Positions 17,728 through 27,000 of a stretch of DNA of 64,000 bases are shown here, piece by piece. The stretch lies in the NCBI GenBank assembly GCA_913057775.1, contig CAJXOG010000008.1, positions 1-64,000 on the forward strand, read 5' to 3'. The notes under the pieces are model-generated. The model did not search any database, was not told the DNA's origin, and saw only the letters and a list, made by a program, of their open reading frames with translations. Every line of letters starts with the position of its first letter. Position 1 is the first letter of the stretch. Source of the DNA: an uncultured Fodinibius sp. Lineage in GTDB: Bacteria; Bacteroidota; Rhodothermia; Balneolales; Balneolaceae. A program made the translations under genes and the position numbers.

Positions 17728-19086
17728 ATGAACGGATCGATTTTAATTGCAGATGATGAAGACAGCATCAGGGAATCATTAACCATAGTGCTGGAGGATG
17801 AAGGATATAACTGCACGGCTGTAAAAGATGGCAGTGAGGCTATTGATGCAATAGATAAGGCAAGTTACGATATAATTGTCACCGACCTAAAAATGCCGAA
17901 TGCCAGCGGTATTGACGTCCTTGAATATGCTTTAAAGCACTCCTCTGACACGTTGACAATTATTATTACGGCTCATGGCACTATTGAAACTGCTATTCAG
18001 GCACTCCGGAAAGGTGCTGCAGATTATATTCTAAAGCCTCTGGAATTTGATGAAGTGCTTATCCGGATACAAAATTTGCTGGAACAAAAGAGTCTGGCGC
18101 AGGAAAATAAATATTTGCGTGAGCAGATCGATAAGGAATATAACTTCAACCATATTATTGGTGAGAGTTCTGCCATGAAAAAAGTGTATAAAATGGTGGA
18201 GCGAGTAAGCCAGGCAACGAGCAACGTGTTGGTTACTGGTCAAAGCGGTACAGGTAAAGAGTTGGTAGCACGTGCTATTCATTCCAACAGCGATCGTTCC
18301 AAGAAACCCTTTTTAGCTATTAATTGCGGGGCGATTCCCGAAAATCTGGTGGAGTCAGAGCTATTTGGTCATAAAAAAGGTTCTTTTACGGGAGCGAATG
18401 CCGATAAAGACGGCGTGTTTGTGGCAGCTCACGGAGGCACGGTATTTTTGGATGAGGTCGCCGAAATTCCGCTAAATCTGCAGGTAAATTTATTACGCGT
18501 TCTCCAGGAGCGAGAGGTAAAGCCGGTGGGGTCTAATCAGATGGTATCGTTTGATACCCGGATTATTGCAGCTACAAATAAAGATATCGAAAAAGAGGTT
18601 GAAGAGGGCAATTTTAGGGATGACTTGTACTATCGGTTAAATGTGGTTGAAATTTCCCTTCCACCATTGGAGCAGCGCAAAGAAGATATTCCTTTATTAG
18701 CCCATCACTTTTTACATAAATATAACAAAGAGCTTAAACGAAACTTAAAAGGAATCAACAGTGATGCCATGGGTGCTATGATGGCGTATCAGTGGAAAGG
18801 TCAGGTGCGCGAGCTTGAAAATATAATTGAGAGGGCGGTGCTGTTAAGTGATGGTGATTTTCTGACGCTTGAAGATCTTCCGGTCTCTTTTAAGAAGTCA
18901 TCAGATAGTGATGACTTTGAAATGGATAGCGATAAGTTGGATGAGGCTATTCAGGTGTTTGAAAAACATCATATACAAAGCGTGTTAAAACGGACGGAAG
19001 GAAATAAATCTGAGGCCGCTCGTCTGCTGGGTATTGATCCTTCTACCCTGTATCGCAAAATGGAGCGACTGGGAGTCTCAGATTAA
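17728..19086 (+). CDS. NtrC-family sigma-54-dependent response regulator
   Basis: The 452-residue regulator has a receiver domain (phosphoacceptor Asp53 in VTDLKMP, Lys103 in ILKPLEF), a sigma-54-interacting AAA+ domain with Walker A GQSGTGKE (171-178), the sigma-54 contact loop GSFTGA (218-223) and Walker B FLDEVAEI, and a Fis-type HTH at the C-terminus (SEAARLLGIDPSTLYRKMERLG). Such proteins bind enhancers and remodel sigma-54 RNA polymerase. Paired TTGCA-N4-TGCAA palindromes with sigma-54 promoters 1.5 kb away are the natural targets (inference). It ends directly against the convergent YceI gene (stop codons adjacent). Confidence 0.95.
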   Translation: MNGSILIADDEDSIRESLTIVLEDEGYNCTAVKDGSEAIDAIDKASYDIIVTDLKMPNASGIDVLEYALKHSSDTLTIIITAHGTIETAIQALRKGAADYILKPLEFDEVLIRIQNLLEQKSLAQENKYLREQIDKEYNFNHIIGESSAMKKVYKMVERVSQATSNVLVTGQSGTGKELVARAIHSNSDRSKKPFLAINCGAIPENLVESELFGHKKGSFTGANADKDGVFVAAHGGTVFLDEVAEIPLNLQVNLLRVLQEREVKPVGSNQMVSFDTRIIAATNKDIEKEVEEGNFRDDLYYRLNVVEISLPPLEQRKEDIPLLAHHFLHKYNKELKRNLKGINSDAMGAMMAYQWKGQVRELENIIERAVLLSDGDFLTLEDLPVSFKKSSDSDDFEMDSDKLDEAIQVFEKHHIQSVLKRTEGNKSEAARLLGIDPSTLYRKMERLGVSD

Positions 19087-19773
19087 TTACTTGATCTGTG
19101 TTGTATCTTCAAGTTGAACAGTTACATCAAAATGGACGCTCAGGTCTTTACTCGCTTTGATAAGGCCTAACATGGCCGTTGGGCGCTCAATATTATAGGT
19201 ATCCATATGGATTTGTTTGGATCCCTTCACCTGAAACCTGTTATCATTCAGCAATTTACCCTGTACCATGAAAGATGTGGTATCCTGTACACCTGCAATT
19301 TCCATAATACCGCGGGTATGAATGTTCATCCACTCGGTAGTGTCACTATTCTCATCTGCCAGCTCGGCACTTAATAGCTTGTAACTGATGTTGGGATAAT
19401 TATCCGACTTAAGCGCTTCATACATGTCCTTGTCCATAGCTCGTTTGCCACAACTAAGAGCCTCGACCGGTAACGAAACTGAAATCTCAATTTGCCCGTC
19501 TTGCTGTTGAATACTGTTCGGCGAATTGTTTGGATTGTTGATTCTACCGACTCCGGATAGGTTTTCGGCATTACATTGATAGCTTATCATGCCGGCTTCG
19601 CCTTCGATCCAAACCTTTCCTCCTTTTTCAATAGTGACGTTTTCCAACAAATAAGATTGCGCCCCGCTCAGGGATATATTGGTAAGGATTATTAAAGGAG
19701 TTAGCAGCAGCAGGGACTGCCATCTAACATGTTCCAATATAGAGGAGGAAAATAGAGAAATAGCGGGGCGCAT
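19087..19773 (-). CDS. YceI-like secreted lipid-binding protein 2
   Basis: 228 residues with an N-terminal hydrophobic export segment (SLLLLTPLIILTNISLSGAQS) and a YceI-like lipocalin-fold domain. It matches the neighbouring YceI protein in several blocks: ISVSLPVEALSCGKRAMDKDMYEALKSDNYPNI against LTIPVKSIESGKGGMNRRTYDALKSDDFPNI, and MDTYNIERPTAMLGLIKASKDLSVHF against MKDYDVDPPSAMLGTIKAGEMVTIPF. YceI proteins bind isoprenoid lipids in the periplasm. It lies 13 bp downstream of the first YceI gene, so a two-gene operon under the sigma-54 promoter at 20444-20459 is likely. It is more divergent than copy 1. Confidence 0.85.
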   Translation of the reverse strand: MRPAISLFSSSILEHVRWQSLLLLTPLIILTNISLSGAQSYLLENVTIEKGGKVWIEGEAGMISYQCNAENLSGVGRINNPNNSPNSIQQQDGQIEISVSLPVEALSCGKRAMDKDMYEALKSDNYPNISYKLLSAELADENSDTTEWMNIHTRGIMEIAGVQDTTSFMVQGKLLNDNRFQVKGSKQIHMDTYNIERPTAMLGLIKASKDLSVHFDVTVQLEDTTQIK

Positions 19774-19786
19774 TAATAGGGTTTTA

Positions 19787-20386
19787 TTAGGATTTTCCTA
19801 TGTAAATTTCAAAAGGTATTGTAACCATTTCTCCAGCTTTAATAGTTCCGAGCATGGCCGATGGCGGATCAACATCATAATCTTTCATGTTGAGTTCATA
19901 TTCGCCCGTAAATTTAAAGGAACCGTCGTCTTGCTTTGTACCGGTAACGGGCAGCGTTATATTTTTACTTGATCCGGCGATGGTTAGATTTCCTTCTACA
20001 TTAAGCTCCATAGACGTTAGAGCAGAATCGGCATTAACCAGCTCGGCTTTGTTCATTTGGAACATAATATTGGGGAAATCATCAGACTTAAGTGCATCGT
20101 ACGTTCTTCGGTTCATTCCTCCTTTTCCGCTTTCGATACTTTTAACCGGAATGGTGAGTGAAAGTGATTCAACCGGATTACTTAAGGTATCTCCTTCTAA
20201 TGCAGCAGCATTAAATTTAATGTACGAACCAAACTTTTCTACATCGGATGTCCAGTCGTGCAGGGTAGAAGTCCCCTCAACTTGTATAGTGCTTTTATCA
20301 AGAATTTCATAAGAATCAGACTGTGCCAGTACGTTCCCTGATATAGTAAATAAAAAGATTAAAAGTGTTGTAAATAAAGATTTCAT
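19787..20386 (-). CDS. YceI-family periplasmic protein 1
   Basis: 199 residues with a signal peptide (LFTTLLIFLFTISGNVLAQS) and a YceI domain: STIQVEGTSTLHDWTSDVEKFGSYI, SLTIPVKSIESGKGGMNRRTYDALKSDDFPNIMF and YELNMKDYDVDPPSAMLGTIKAGEMVTIPFEIYIG. The STLHDW stretch at the start of the barrel is typical. The family binds polyisoprenoids in a lipocalin-like barrel; its job here is unknown. First gene of a probable two-gene operon. A strong sigma-54 promoter match starts 58 bp upstream and enhancer-like palindromes lie further upstream. Confidence 0.92.
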   Translation of the reverse strand: MKSLFTTLLIFLFTISGNVLAQSDSYEILDKSTIQVEGTSTLHDWTSDVEKFGSYIKFNAAALEGDTLSNPVESLSLTIPVKSIESGKGGMNRRTYDALKSDDFPNIMFQMNKAELVNADSALTSMELNVEGNLTIAGSSKNITLPVTGTKQDDGSFKFTGEYELNMKDYDVDPPSAMLGTIKAGEMVTIPFEIYIGKS

Positions 20387-20443
20387 GGTTGCCCCTTGTT
20401 AACTGTGATTATTGGGTTATTGTAATTTGTCTGTTATTAATAG

Positions 20444-20459
20444 TGCAACGATCGTTCCA
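20444..20459 (-). promoter_or_regulatory. Sigma-54 (-24/-12) promoter of the YceI operon
   Basis: Read on the minus strand the element is TGGAACG-ATCG-TTGCA, matching the consensus TGGCACG-N4-TTGCW at every strongly conserved position, with GG and GC separated by exactly 10 bases. It is 58 bases upstream of the YceI start, giving a leader of about 45 bases. An NtrC-type activator gene is adjacent to the operon. Confidence 0.82.
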
Positions 20460-20566
20460 AACTTTTTCTTCATACTGTATTTTGCTGAAAAAGAGTGCTC
20501 AGGTCTTGTAGTACCCATTTTTATAATACTAAAAGCCATTCATGTATGTGTTTAAAATACATAAAC

Positions 20567-20612
20567 TTGCAGTAGTGCAAAGTACATTATCAACCCTGTT
20601 GCAGCATTGCAA
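20567..20612. promoter_or_regulatory. Paired enhancer palindromes TTGCA-N4-TGCAA
   Basis: Two perfect palindromes, TTGCAGTAGTGCAA at 20567-20580 and TTGCAGCATTGCAA at 20599-20612, have centres 32 bp apart, about three helical turns. They lie about 110-150 bp upstream of the leftward sigma-54 promoter and 95-140 bp upstream of the rightward one, the normal position for NtrC-type activator sites. Binding by the activator at 17728-19086 is inferred. Confidence 0.75.
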
Positions 20613-20707
20613 GCTGACAGAGACAAGTCAGCGCTATGAAACCTAAATAACCCATCTTAAAATGATTTAAAGGCTATAATTAATCAATTTGCTGTTGATA
20701 GCAAAAG

Positions 20708-20723
20708 TGGTCTTGTAATTGCA
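20708..20723 (+). promoter_or_regulatory. Sigma-54-like promoter of the lone receiver gene
   Basis: TGGTCTT-GTAA-TTGCA has GG and GC in exact -24/-12 spacing. It would start transcription near 20734, which is why the ATG at 20769 rather than 20733 is preferred for the downstream gene. It is weaker than the leftward promoter at the -24 block. Confidence 0.6.
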
Positions 20724-20768
20724 TTACTAACAATGAATAACGTAGTAATGTCAACCACTTTGCTTTTC

Positions 20769-21137
20769 ATGAAGCCTCAGTCAATTCTTATTGTTGATCA
20801 ACAAGAAGTAGTGCGCGACTCTTTGCATCTTATCTTGAGCGAAGAGGGCTTTCGCTGTTATACATCGTGTAACGCAACAAAAGCACAAAAAGTACTGACA
20901 ACCAAACCCATCGATTTAATCATTGTTGATAGCCAGCTATTGGATCGCAATGGATTATTTTCTTTTCTCCAGGCAAGATATCCCTCGGTTAAAATAATTG
21001 TGATGAGTTCTTACGTTGAGATTGAAGTAACTCAAAAGGCACTTATCGACGGAGCGCATGACTTTGTTATTAAGCCCCTTGACTTCAAAGAGCTGATCGA
21101 TAAGATCAATTATCACGTTTCTGTCATTCGCCAATAA
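20769..21137 (+). CDS. Stand-alone response-regulator receiver domain protein
   Basis: A single CheY-like receiver of 122 residues: ILIVDQQE at the N-terminus (one acidic residue of the usual pair replaced by Gln), phosphoacceptor Asp54 in IIVDSQLL, and Lys102 in FVIKPLDF. It has no output domain. Its receiver resembles the receiver of the NtrC-type regulator nearby (both end in KPLxF). The frame extends upstream to ATG 20733 and 20748, but a sigma-54 promoter ending at 20723 makes 20769 likelier. It could be a phosphate sink or adaptor in the same pathway, inferred from proximity and shared control region. Confidence 0.85.
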   Translation: MKPQSILIVDQQEVVRDSLHLILSEEGFRCYTSCNATKAQKVLTTKPIDLIIVDSQLLDRNGLFSFLQARYPSVKIIVMSSYVEIEVTQKALIDGAHDFVIKPLDFKELIDKINYHVSVIRQ

Positions 21138-21801
21138 CGAAATTAATAGTTTTAAAGAGGAGTTCGTTTGTTTTCAAAACGAGCTATCCCGTATTATTAA
21201 ACTTTGTACTTGTAGGAATACGAAGATATAAAATATAACTTTAGTAATGCCTGCTTTTCTTTCGCTTCCTAATTAAAAGCCTGGAACACCAACTATAATC
21301 ATTGTTTTTGTTAGTAGTTATAACAATATAATTGCTTGCAGTTAGAATGAACGTTGATTTAGATGCATGTCAACATACTCTATTCGTTTTGATCGTCTCT
21401 TAGAAAGCAAATGCGGGACAGAAAAATCAGGAAAATGCAGGGATTGGGGGATACAGGTTCTCAATGTTACCAGTTACTATAATACGCCATCCTTGGATAA
21501 TAAAAACAGAGTTGGTTCGAAAGCATACCGGTAAATTGCCGGAGAATTGACCTACATTTATTGAAGAGAGCTTTGTGCAAAACTCAAAAACCGAGCTTAT
21601 CCTTGCGAGCTTGATAAGCCTGCCTGCGCGGAGCCTTCTATGAAAGATAACTTACTATGACATAAAGGCTTCGGCATAGGCAGGCAATCTCCCGATCCAA
21701 GCTGGTAAAAGGGGATCGCCGCATTACATTAGCGATGGCCTTATGGTTTTGCAAAGCTCCCCTTTAAGGAATTATCTCTAGGAAAGAGAGAAATCAATAT
21801 T

Positions 21802-21855
21802 ATGTTGAAAGAATTTTGGAAGGGCTTGTTCCCATTTAAAAACGAGTACAAATAA
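21802..21855 (+). CDS. Possible 17-residue peptide
   Basis: ATG at 21802 opens a short frame encoding MLKEFWKGLFPFKNEYK. GGAAAGAGAG lies about 11-20 bases upstream as a weak ribosome site. The peptide is basic and amphipathic in appearance. It lies directly after the stacked hairpins and before the porin terminator. Chance is a real alternative at this length. Confidence 0.2.
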   Translation: MLKEFWKGLFPFKNEYK

Positions 21856-21887
21856 AAAACGGTGTCGCCTTTTCAAAGACGACACCG
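21854..21887 (-). terminator. Intrinsic terminator of the porin gene
   Basis: CGGTGTCG at 21860-21867 pairs with CGACACCG at 21880-21887; on the minus strand the stem is followed by TTTTTT at 21859-21854. It ends the porin transcript. Confidence 0.88.
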
Positions 21888-21950
21888 CATCAGGGGATCG
21901 GAACTTAGACTTAGGGATATAAGTCGTTTGCTCCTATGGTTAAATACTTG

Positions 21951-23234
21951 TTAGAAGCTAATTACGGCTTCGAGCATAACACCATCGTATTCACCACCTT
22001 CATACTTGGTTCCGACATAGCCGTCACCGTCGTACGATTGTGTTACATACTCAAGCTTGGCCATAACGTTCTTGGTTAAGAACCAGCCGCCGCCAATGTT
22101 GAAGCGATCAATTTCAATGTCGCCACTAGTCATTTCACCATCAACTAAGTTGTAACGAGCACCGAGATAGAAGTCTTCATTGGCTCCGAAACGATAGAGT
22201 GCCTCTGCACCGTATTGGTTGAAGGTACGGCTATCATTTCCTTTGATGTTTCCACTTACGTTTTCGTATACACCGTAGAATTCCAGTCCACCGAGCTTAA
22301 CAAAGGGGTTAAGCATAAAGGCATACATCTCTCCGGCTGCAGCAGGTGCGCCACGTCCAGGAGTAAAGCTTGGAGCAAAACGTCCACTACGGAATCCATC
22401 ATCCATTACAGAGTAGTAGCGAGAACCGGCACGGTCACCGGAATACAGATAAATAGATGGAGAGTTTGTGACGCTTAAGATAGAACCACTCAGACGGAAG
22501 CGTGTATTTTCGTTCATTTGCTTGTCGTAAGCTATCTTTCCGTAAACTGTTCCGTGTGTCTTAATATCACCGGCCACAACGCTTTGGTTTAGTTTACCAT
22601 TGCTAACTCCGAACATTCCCATCCAGCCGTTATTGTAGTAGTAAATCTCACCGGCTACCTCAGTAGTAAAGGAGTCCATAATATAGTTGCCTACAAATGG
22701 GTTGTGGATCGCGGCGGCGTTATCAGTACGTCGGAAGTGGTTGTCACCGTAGTTTAATTCCATGTGACCAACTTTAATACGTAACTTATCCATGAGCCCG
22801 GAAAGCAGTCCTTCAGAAATAAAGTCCAACCGATCTACTTGCATATATCCACTTTTAACATAGGCTTCGGTGTGGTGTTGCGACGTTAAATACGTGCGCA
22901 AGTGCATGCGAAGACCTGTAGCCAGTGCTACGTCAAGATCTAAGTTAGAAGTAGCCAGGTTAAAGTTGTTTTCCAATTCCGGAAGTGTTCCTGCATCGTT
23001 GTCATGCGAAATACCTTGGAATTGTAGGGTATTGGCGCCGCCGATACGGACATTTACGCCATCAAATTCAATATCAGTTTCAAAGGGTGCCTCAAATTGA
23101 TTTAGCCCGGTTTGATCAGGATTAGTAAAATATTGCATATCCCGATCGAATTGAGCAGAAGCCATTCCGACGACCCCGAAGATTAAAAGTACTACCAAGC
23201 TTAACGACTTGGTTATGTGTTGTAACGTCTTCAT
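21951..23234 (-). CDS. Outer-membrane porin-like beta-barrel protein
   Basis: 427 residues with a signal peptide (LVVLLIFGVVGMASAQ) and alternating strands of an outer-membrane barrel ending in a C-terminal Phe (MLEAVISF), the signature for Bam-dependent insertion. Features such as RIKVGHMELNYGDNHFRRTDN and NIGGGWFLTKNVMAKLEYVTQSYDG resemble phosphate-selective porin (OprO/P)-like families, but the substrate cannot be read from the sequence. Its upstream region carries a sigma-54-like element and two TTGCA-N4-TGCAT palindromes, pointing to the same activator as the YceI operon. It has its own terminator. Confidence 0.85.
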   Translation of the reverse strand: MKTLQHITKSLSLVVLLIFGVVGMASAQFDRDMQYFTNPDQTGLNQFEAPFETDIEFDGVNVRIGGANTLQFQGISHDNDAGTLPELENNFNLATSNLDLDVALATGLRMHLRTYLTSQHHTEAYVKSGYMQVDRLDFISEGLLSGLMDKLRIKVGHMELNYGDNHFRRTDNAAAIHNPFVGNYIMDSFTTEVAGEIYYYNNGWMGMFGVSNGKLNQSVVAGDIKTHGTVYGKIAYDKQMNENTRFRLSGSILSVTNSPSIYLYSGDRAGSRYYSVMDDGFRSGRFAPSFTPGRGAPAAAGEMYAFMLNPFVKLGGLEFYGVYENVSGNIKGNDSRTFNQYGAEALYRFGANEDFYLGARYNLVDGEMTSGDIEIDRFNIGGGWFLTKNVMAKLEYVTQSYDGDGYVGTKYEGGEYDGVMLEAVISF

Positions 23235-23300
23235 AATAGAACCTCTGGTTAATTTATGGTTGTGAAGATTATGTTGTTTTTGTGGTTCGTTAGATAGAGT

Positions 23301-23316
23301 TACAAGATCTGTTCCA
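23301..23316 (-). promoter_or_regulatory. Sigma-54-like element upstream of the porin
   Basis: On the minus strand it reads TGGAACA-GATC-TTGTA, very like the YceI promoter TGGAACG-ATCG-TTGCA. GG is correctly spaced but the -12 dinucleotide is GT rather than GC, so it is a degenerate match. It starts 67 bases upstream of the porin start. Confidence 0.45.
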
Positions 23317-23444
23317 AAAGGGTGTTTGGGATTAAAAACTTCCAGATAATTTTCGAAAAGTCTGTTTAAGAGCTGTAATAGGGGATAATTAAGACTATTT
23401 TTTATAATAAATTAATGGTTCTATGAAAATGCTGCTTTGACCTA

Positions 23445-23491
23445 TTGCATTACTGCATTAGCGGTTAAGCTTTAGGTTTGCAGATGTGCAT
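23445..23491. promoter_or_regulatory. Paired palindromes TTGCA-N4-TGCAT upstream of the porin
   Basis: TTGCATTACTGCAT at 23445-23458 and TTGCAGATGTGCAT at 23478-23491 have centres 33 bp apart, the same arrangement as the pair at 20567-20612 (32 bp). They lie 130-175 bp upstream of the sigma-54-like element. The rightward DoxX gene could also be affected, but no sigma-54 match was seen toward it. Confidence 0.65.
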
Positions 23492-23607
23492 AGGATTAAA
23501 TAGGTAATTATTAGCCAATAATGCAGCCTCAAAACCAAAAAATTTAACATTAAACTTTATTTTTATAAGTTTGTATTCTTCAACCTTAACTAAAAAGAGG
23601 TTTAGTT

Positions 23608-23973
23608 ATGTTTTCTAAAATAGGTCGTTATTTATATGCGTTGCCCTTTGGAGTATTTGGAATCCTCCACTTTGTGAATGCAGGTCAAATGGCGGGGATG
23701 GTACCCATTCCGGGTGGAGTGTTCTGGGTGTACTTAACGGGATTGGCTATGCTGGCTGCCTGTTTAAGCATTCTGATTGAACGGAAGGTCCGGTTAGCTA
23801 CTATTTTGCTTGGGATATTGTTGCTTGTTTTTGTGTTAAGCATTCATCTGCCGGCCGTAGTTGGTGGCGAAATGCAGTCCAGTATGCCTAGCCTGCTTAA
23901 AGATTTAGCATTGGCAGGTGGAGCATGGTTTATTGCCGGCCAAACCGAAGAGGAAGTTACAGATGAGATCTAA
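23608..23973 (+). CDS. DoxX-like small membrane protein
   Basis: 121 residues with four hydrophobic helices, starting YLYALPFGVFGILHFVNAGQMAGMVPIP, which matches the DoxX/DoxD-like family pattern (FGxxHF near the first helix). An AAAAGAGG ribosome site precedes the ATG. The function in this family is poorly defined (redox or membrane stress proteins). It is divergent from the porin and ends at a strong terminator. Confidence 0.8.
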   Translation: MFSKIGRYLYALPFGVFGILHFVNAGQMAGMVPIPGGVFWVYLTGLAMLAACLSILIERKVRLATILLGILLLVFVLSIHLPAVVGGEMQSSMPSLLKDLALAGGAWFIAGQTEEEVTDEI

Positions 23974-24002
23974 AAAGGAGATATAAGTACTGAAGAAATA
24001 AT

Positions 24003-24035
24003 AAGCCCGCTGGAGATTTTTCAGCGGGCTTTTTT
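24003..24035 (+). terminator. Intrinsic terminator after the DoxX gene
   Basis: AAGCCCGCTG at 24003-24012 pairs with CAGCGGGCTT at 24022-24031, followed by a T-run to 24035. Ten perfect base pairs, plus strand. Confidence 0.92.
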
Positions 24036-24052
24036 AATGAATAGACAAAACA

Positions 24053-27000
24053 TTAAGCTTTTACCGGCTCAACTTTTTCGCCGGCCATCCACGCAGGTAC
24101 CCAGCTCTTTGACCTAACATTTGATAATACATTTTCGGCGGAAACATAAACTACAGGGATGAATACCAACGTAATAAGTGTTGAAGCCGTTAAGCCTCCA
24201 ATAACCACCCGTGCCAGGGAAGCCTGAATTTCTGCGCCGGAACCAATGCCGAAGGAAAGCGGCAGGAGTCCTAAAATAGTAGTAAGAGTCGTCATCAAGA
24301 TGGGGCGTAATCGTAATCGCCCGGACTCAATGACGGCCTCACGCACTCCCATATTATGTTCTCTTCGCATTAAATTGATGTAGTCAACCAACACAATAGC
24401 ATTATTTACCACAATACCTATCAGCATCACGACCCCCATCATGCTTTGCATGTTAATGGTTGTTCCGGTGATCATCAGGGTTGGAACAACGCCGATAATA
24501 GCCAGCGGGACTGAAAACATAACAACCAGTGGATCGAAGAATCGCTCAAACTGGGCAGCCATCACCATATAGATAAGTATCAGTGCCATGATAATAGAAA
24601 GCTGAAAGTCGGCTGCTGCTTTTTGTTGTTCTTCATATTCTCCACCGTAGACAATGGAGAAGCCTTCGGGAAGCTGTAAATCAGAAAGGTTGGCTTGAAT
24701 TTTCTCAACGGCTTCGCCCAGCGCTACACCGCTTTCGAGGTTAGCTGATATGTACGATACGCGCTGACTATTTACGCGATTGATATCGGTAGGTCCGCGG
24801 CCTTTGGATTGTGAAACTACTGCGGTAACCGGCAGTACTTGTCCGTCGGCCGTACGAATTGAAATATTCTCCAGATCTTTGGTACTAAGGCGATCTTCCG
24901 GTTGCAGTCGAACCCTGATAGGAAATTCATCGCCGCCTTCTCTAAAAGTACCGGCACGGCTGCCGCCCACATTCGTTTGGATAACCCGGGCCACGCCACT
25001 AACAGTAAGGCCGAGATCAGCAATTTTATCTCGATCGAAAATAAGATTCTGTTCCGGCCGGCCCTCGCGCCGATCAGTACGAACACCCGTGACTTCAGGA
25101 ATTTCTTCCATCCGCTTTTTAATCTCTTCGGAAAGCGTTTTGGCTTGTTCTAAATCATATCCACGCAGCTGTAGTTCGACCGCTTCTCCACCGCCGGAGC
25201 CAAAAATACGCCTCAAAATCCACAAGCCCGATTGCGCACTGACGCGGATATCGCCACCGGGTACGGTACCGGCAACGTTTTCGCGAATCTGATCGGCTAT
25301 TTTAGATGTGCTCATTGAACGTTCCGAGGCATCAACCATAGCAATTTCAACTTCGGCGCGTCCGTCCCGTACATCCGTTGTTATATGTTCCACATCGTCC
25401 ATGGGTAAATGAGCACGGACAACCGTTTCTAACTCTTTAAGGTACTCGTTTTGTACAGCAATGTTAGTACCTTCGGCCATCATAAAGTCCACGTCAATTT
25501 CGTCAGCATCTGACTGGGGAGCCAGCTCCACAGGAATTAGAGGGATAAGCAGAACCGAACCAAGTACCAATACACCGGTAATAGTAAAAACGGCCGGTTT
25601 ATGTTGCAGGGTATAATCGATAAAGTGGGTATATCGCTGTTCCAGGGCGGCGAATGTCCGCTGAAACCAACTCTTTTTTGCGGCTTTTTCTGAGTTATCG
25701 GGCTGAACCGTCAAAAATTTGCTACATAGCATGGGTACCAGGGTAAGAGCCACAAACAACGAGCAGAACAGCGCAAAAACAACGACCAGTGCAAGCTCTT
25801 GAAAAATGCTGCCCGAGATTGTTTGCATAAATACCACCGGCAAAAATATGACCGATGTCGTTATTGTAGAGGCAACGATTGCCCCGCCAACCTCGCGGGT
25901 ACCTACCAGCGAGCTGGTTTTTAAATCCTTGCCACGCTCCTCCCTGAGCCTGATGATGTTTTCGAGTACCACAATGGCATTGTCGACAATCAGGCCCACC
26001 CCCAGGGCAAGTCCGCCAAAGCTCATTTGGTTAAGCGTTAATCCGTTGAAATAGAGGAGTCCAAAGGTTGCAATGATAGATATAGGAATGGCTAGCGAGA
26101 TAATAAACGTCGATGAACCATTTCTTAAAAAGAAGTAAAGTACAACAATGGCCAATAAAGCACCCCAAATGGCTGAACTTTGGACATTGTCAATAGAATT
26201 TTGAATAAACTCACTTTGATCCGTGGTAACGAACAGATTCATATCTCTTCGTTCGCTGTTCACCTTATCAATTTCCTGTCGAATATCTTCAGCAACAGCA
26301 ACGGTATTGGCGCCTGTCTGTTTACGGATACCAAAGCGAACCATCGGTTTTTTATCGATAGTGACAAGCCGGTTAAGATCTTCATATCCCCATCGTACTT
26401 CTGCAACATCTTTAACGCGGATGGGTTTGTCATCCTCCATCCGAATAATAGTATTAGCAATTTGATCAATGTTCTCGTATTCGCCGAGGGTACGGACATA
26501 AAGCTGCTGCACACCGGAATTCACATTCCCGCCCGGGAGATTAATATTTTCACTGGCAATGGCCTGTTGTACCTCTGCTGATGAAAGTCCGCTTGCAATC
26601 AGCCGATCACGTTTTATTTCTACATGCACTTCCCGGTATACGCCGCCCCATATGTCAATGGAGCCTACCCCGGGTACCTGTTCAAAGCGTTTAGTTACCT
26701 CGCGATCCAGAATTTGTGTGAGCTCCTGCAGATTCATATCCGAGTTAGCGCCAACAATGACGATAGGAAAATTATTGGGATCAAATTTCCAGATGCGGGG
26801 CGGTTCAGCTTCGGGTGGCAGCTCATCGCGAACCCGGTCTAATGCGGCGCGAATATCATTCGCGGCAACATCAATATCGGTCCCCTGGGCGAACTCAAGC
26901 GTTACGCGGCTGCGTCCTTCTGATGAGCTCGAGCGAACGCGTTCCACACCGGGCACTCCCGCAATAGTGTTTTCAATGCGCTGGGTGATGATGGTTTCAA

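Larger units (their letters stand above)
21138..21950. other. 800-bp gene-free interval with stacked hairpins
   Basis: No credible large gene is present. At 21595-21718 three hairpins occur in a row: GCTTATC/GATAAGC (21595-21601 with 21613-21619), a long nested one GCCTGCCT/AGGCAGGC (21618-21625 with 21678-21685) with inner AGCCTT/AAGGCT and TATG/CATA stems, and CGATCC/GGATCG (21693-21698 with 21713-21718). This may be a structured RNA, a REP-like element or a decayed mobile sequence. The right end holds a 17-codon frame and the porin terminator. Confidence 0.5.

Noticed and set aside
23491-23607. Sigma-54 promoter for the DoxX gene
   Set aside because: No GG-N10-GC match with correct spacing was found on the plus strand; only the general region is shared.
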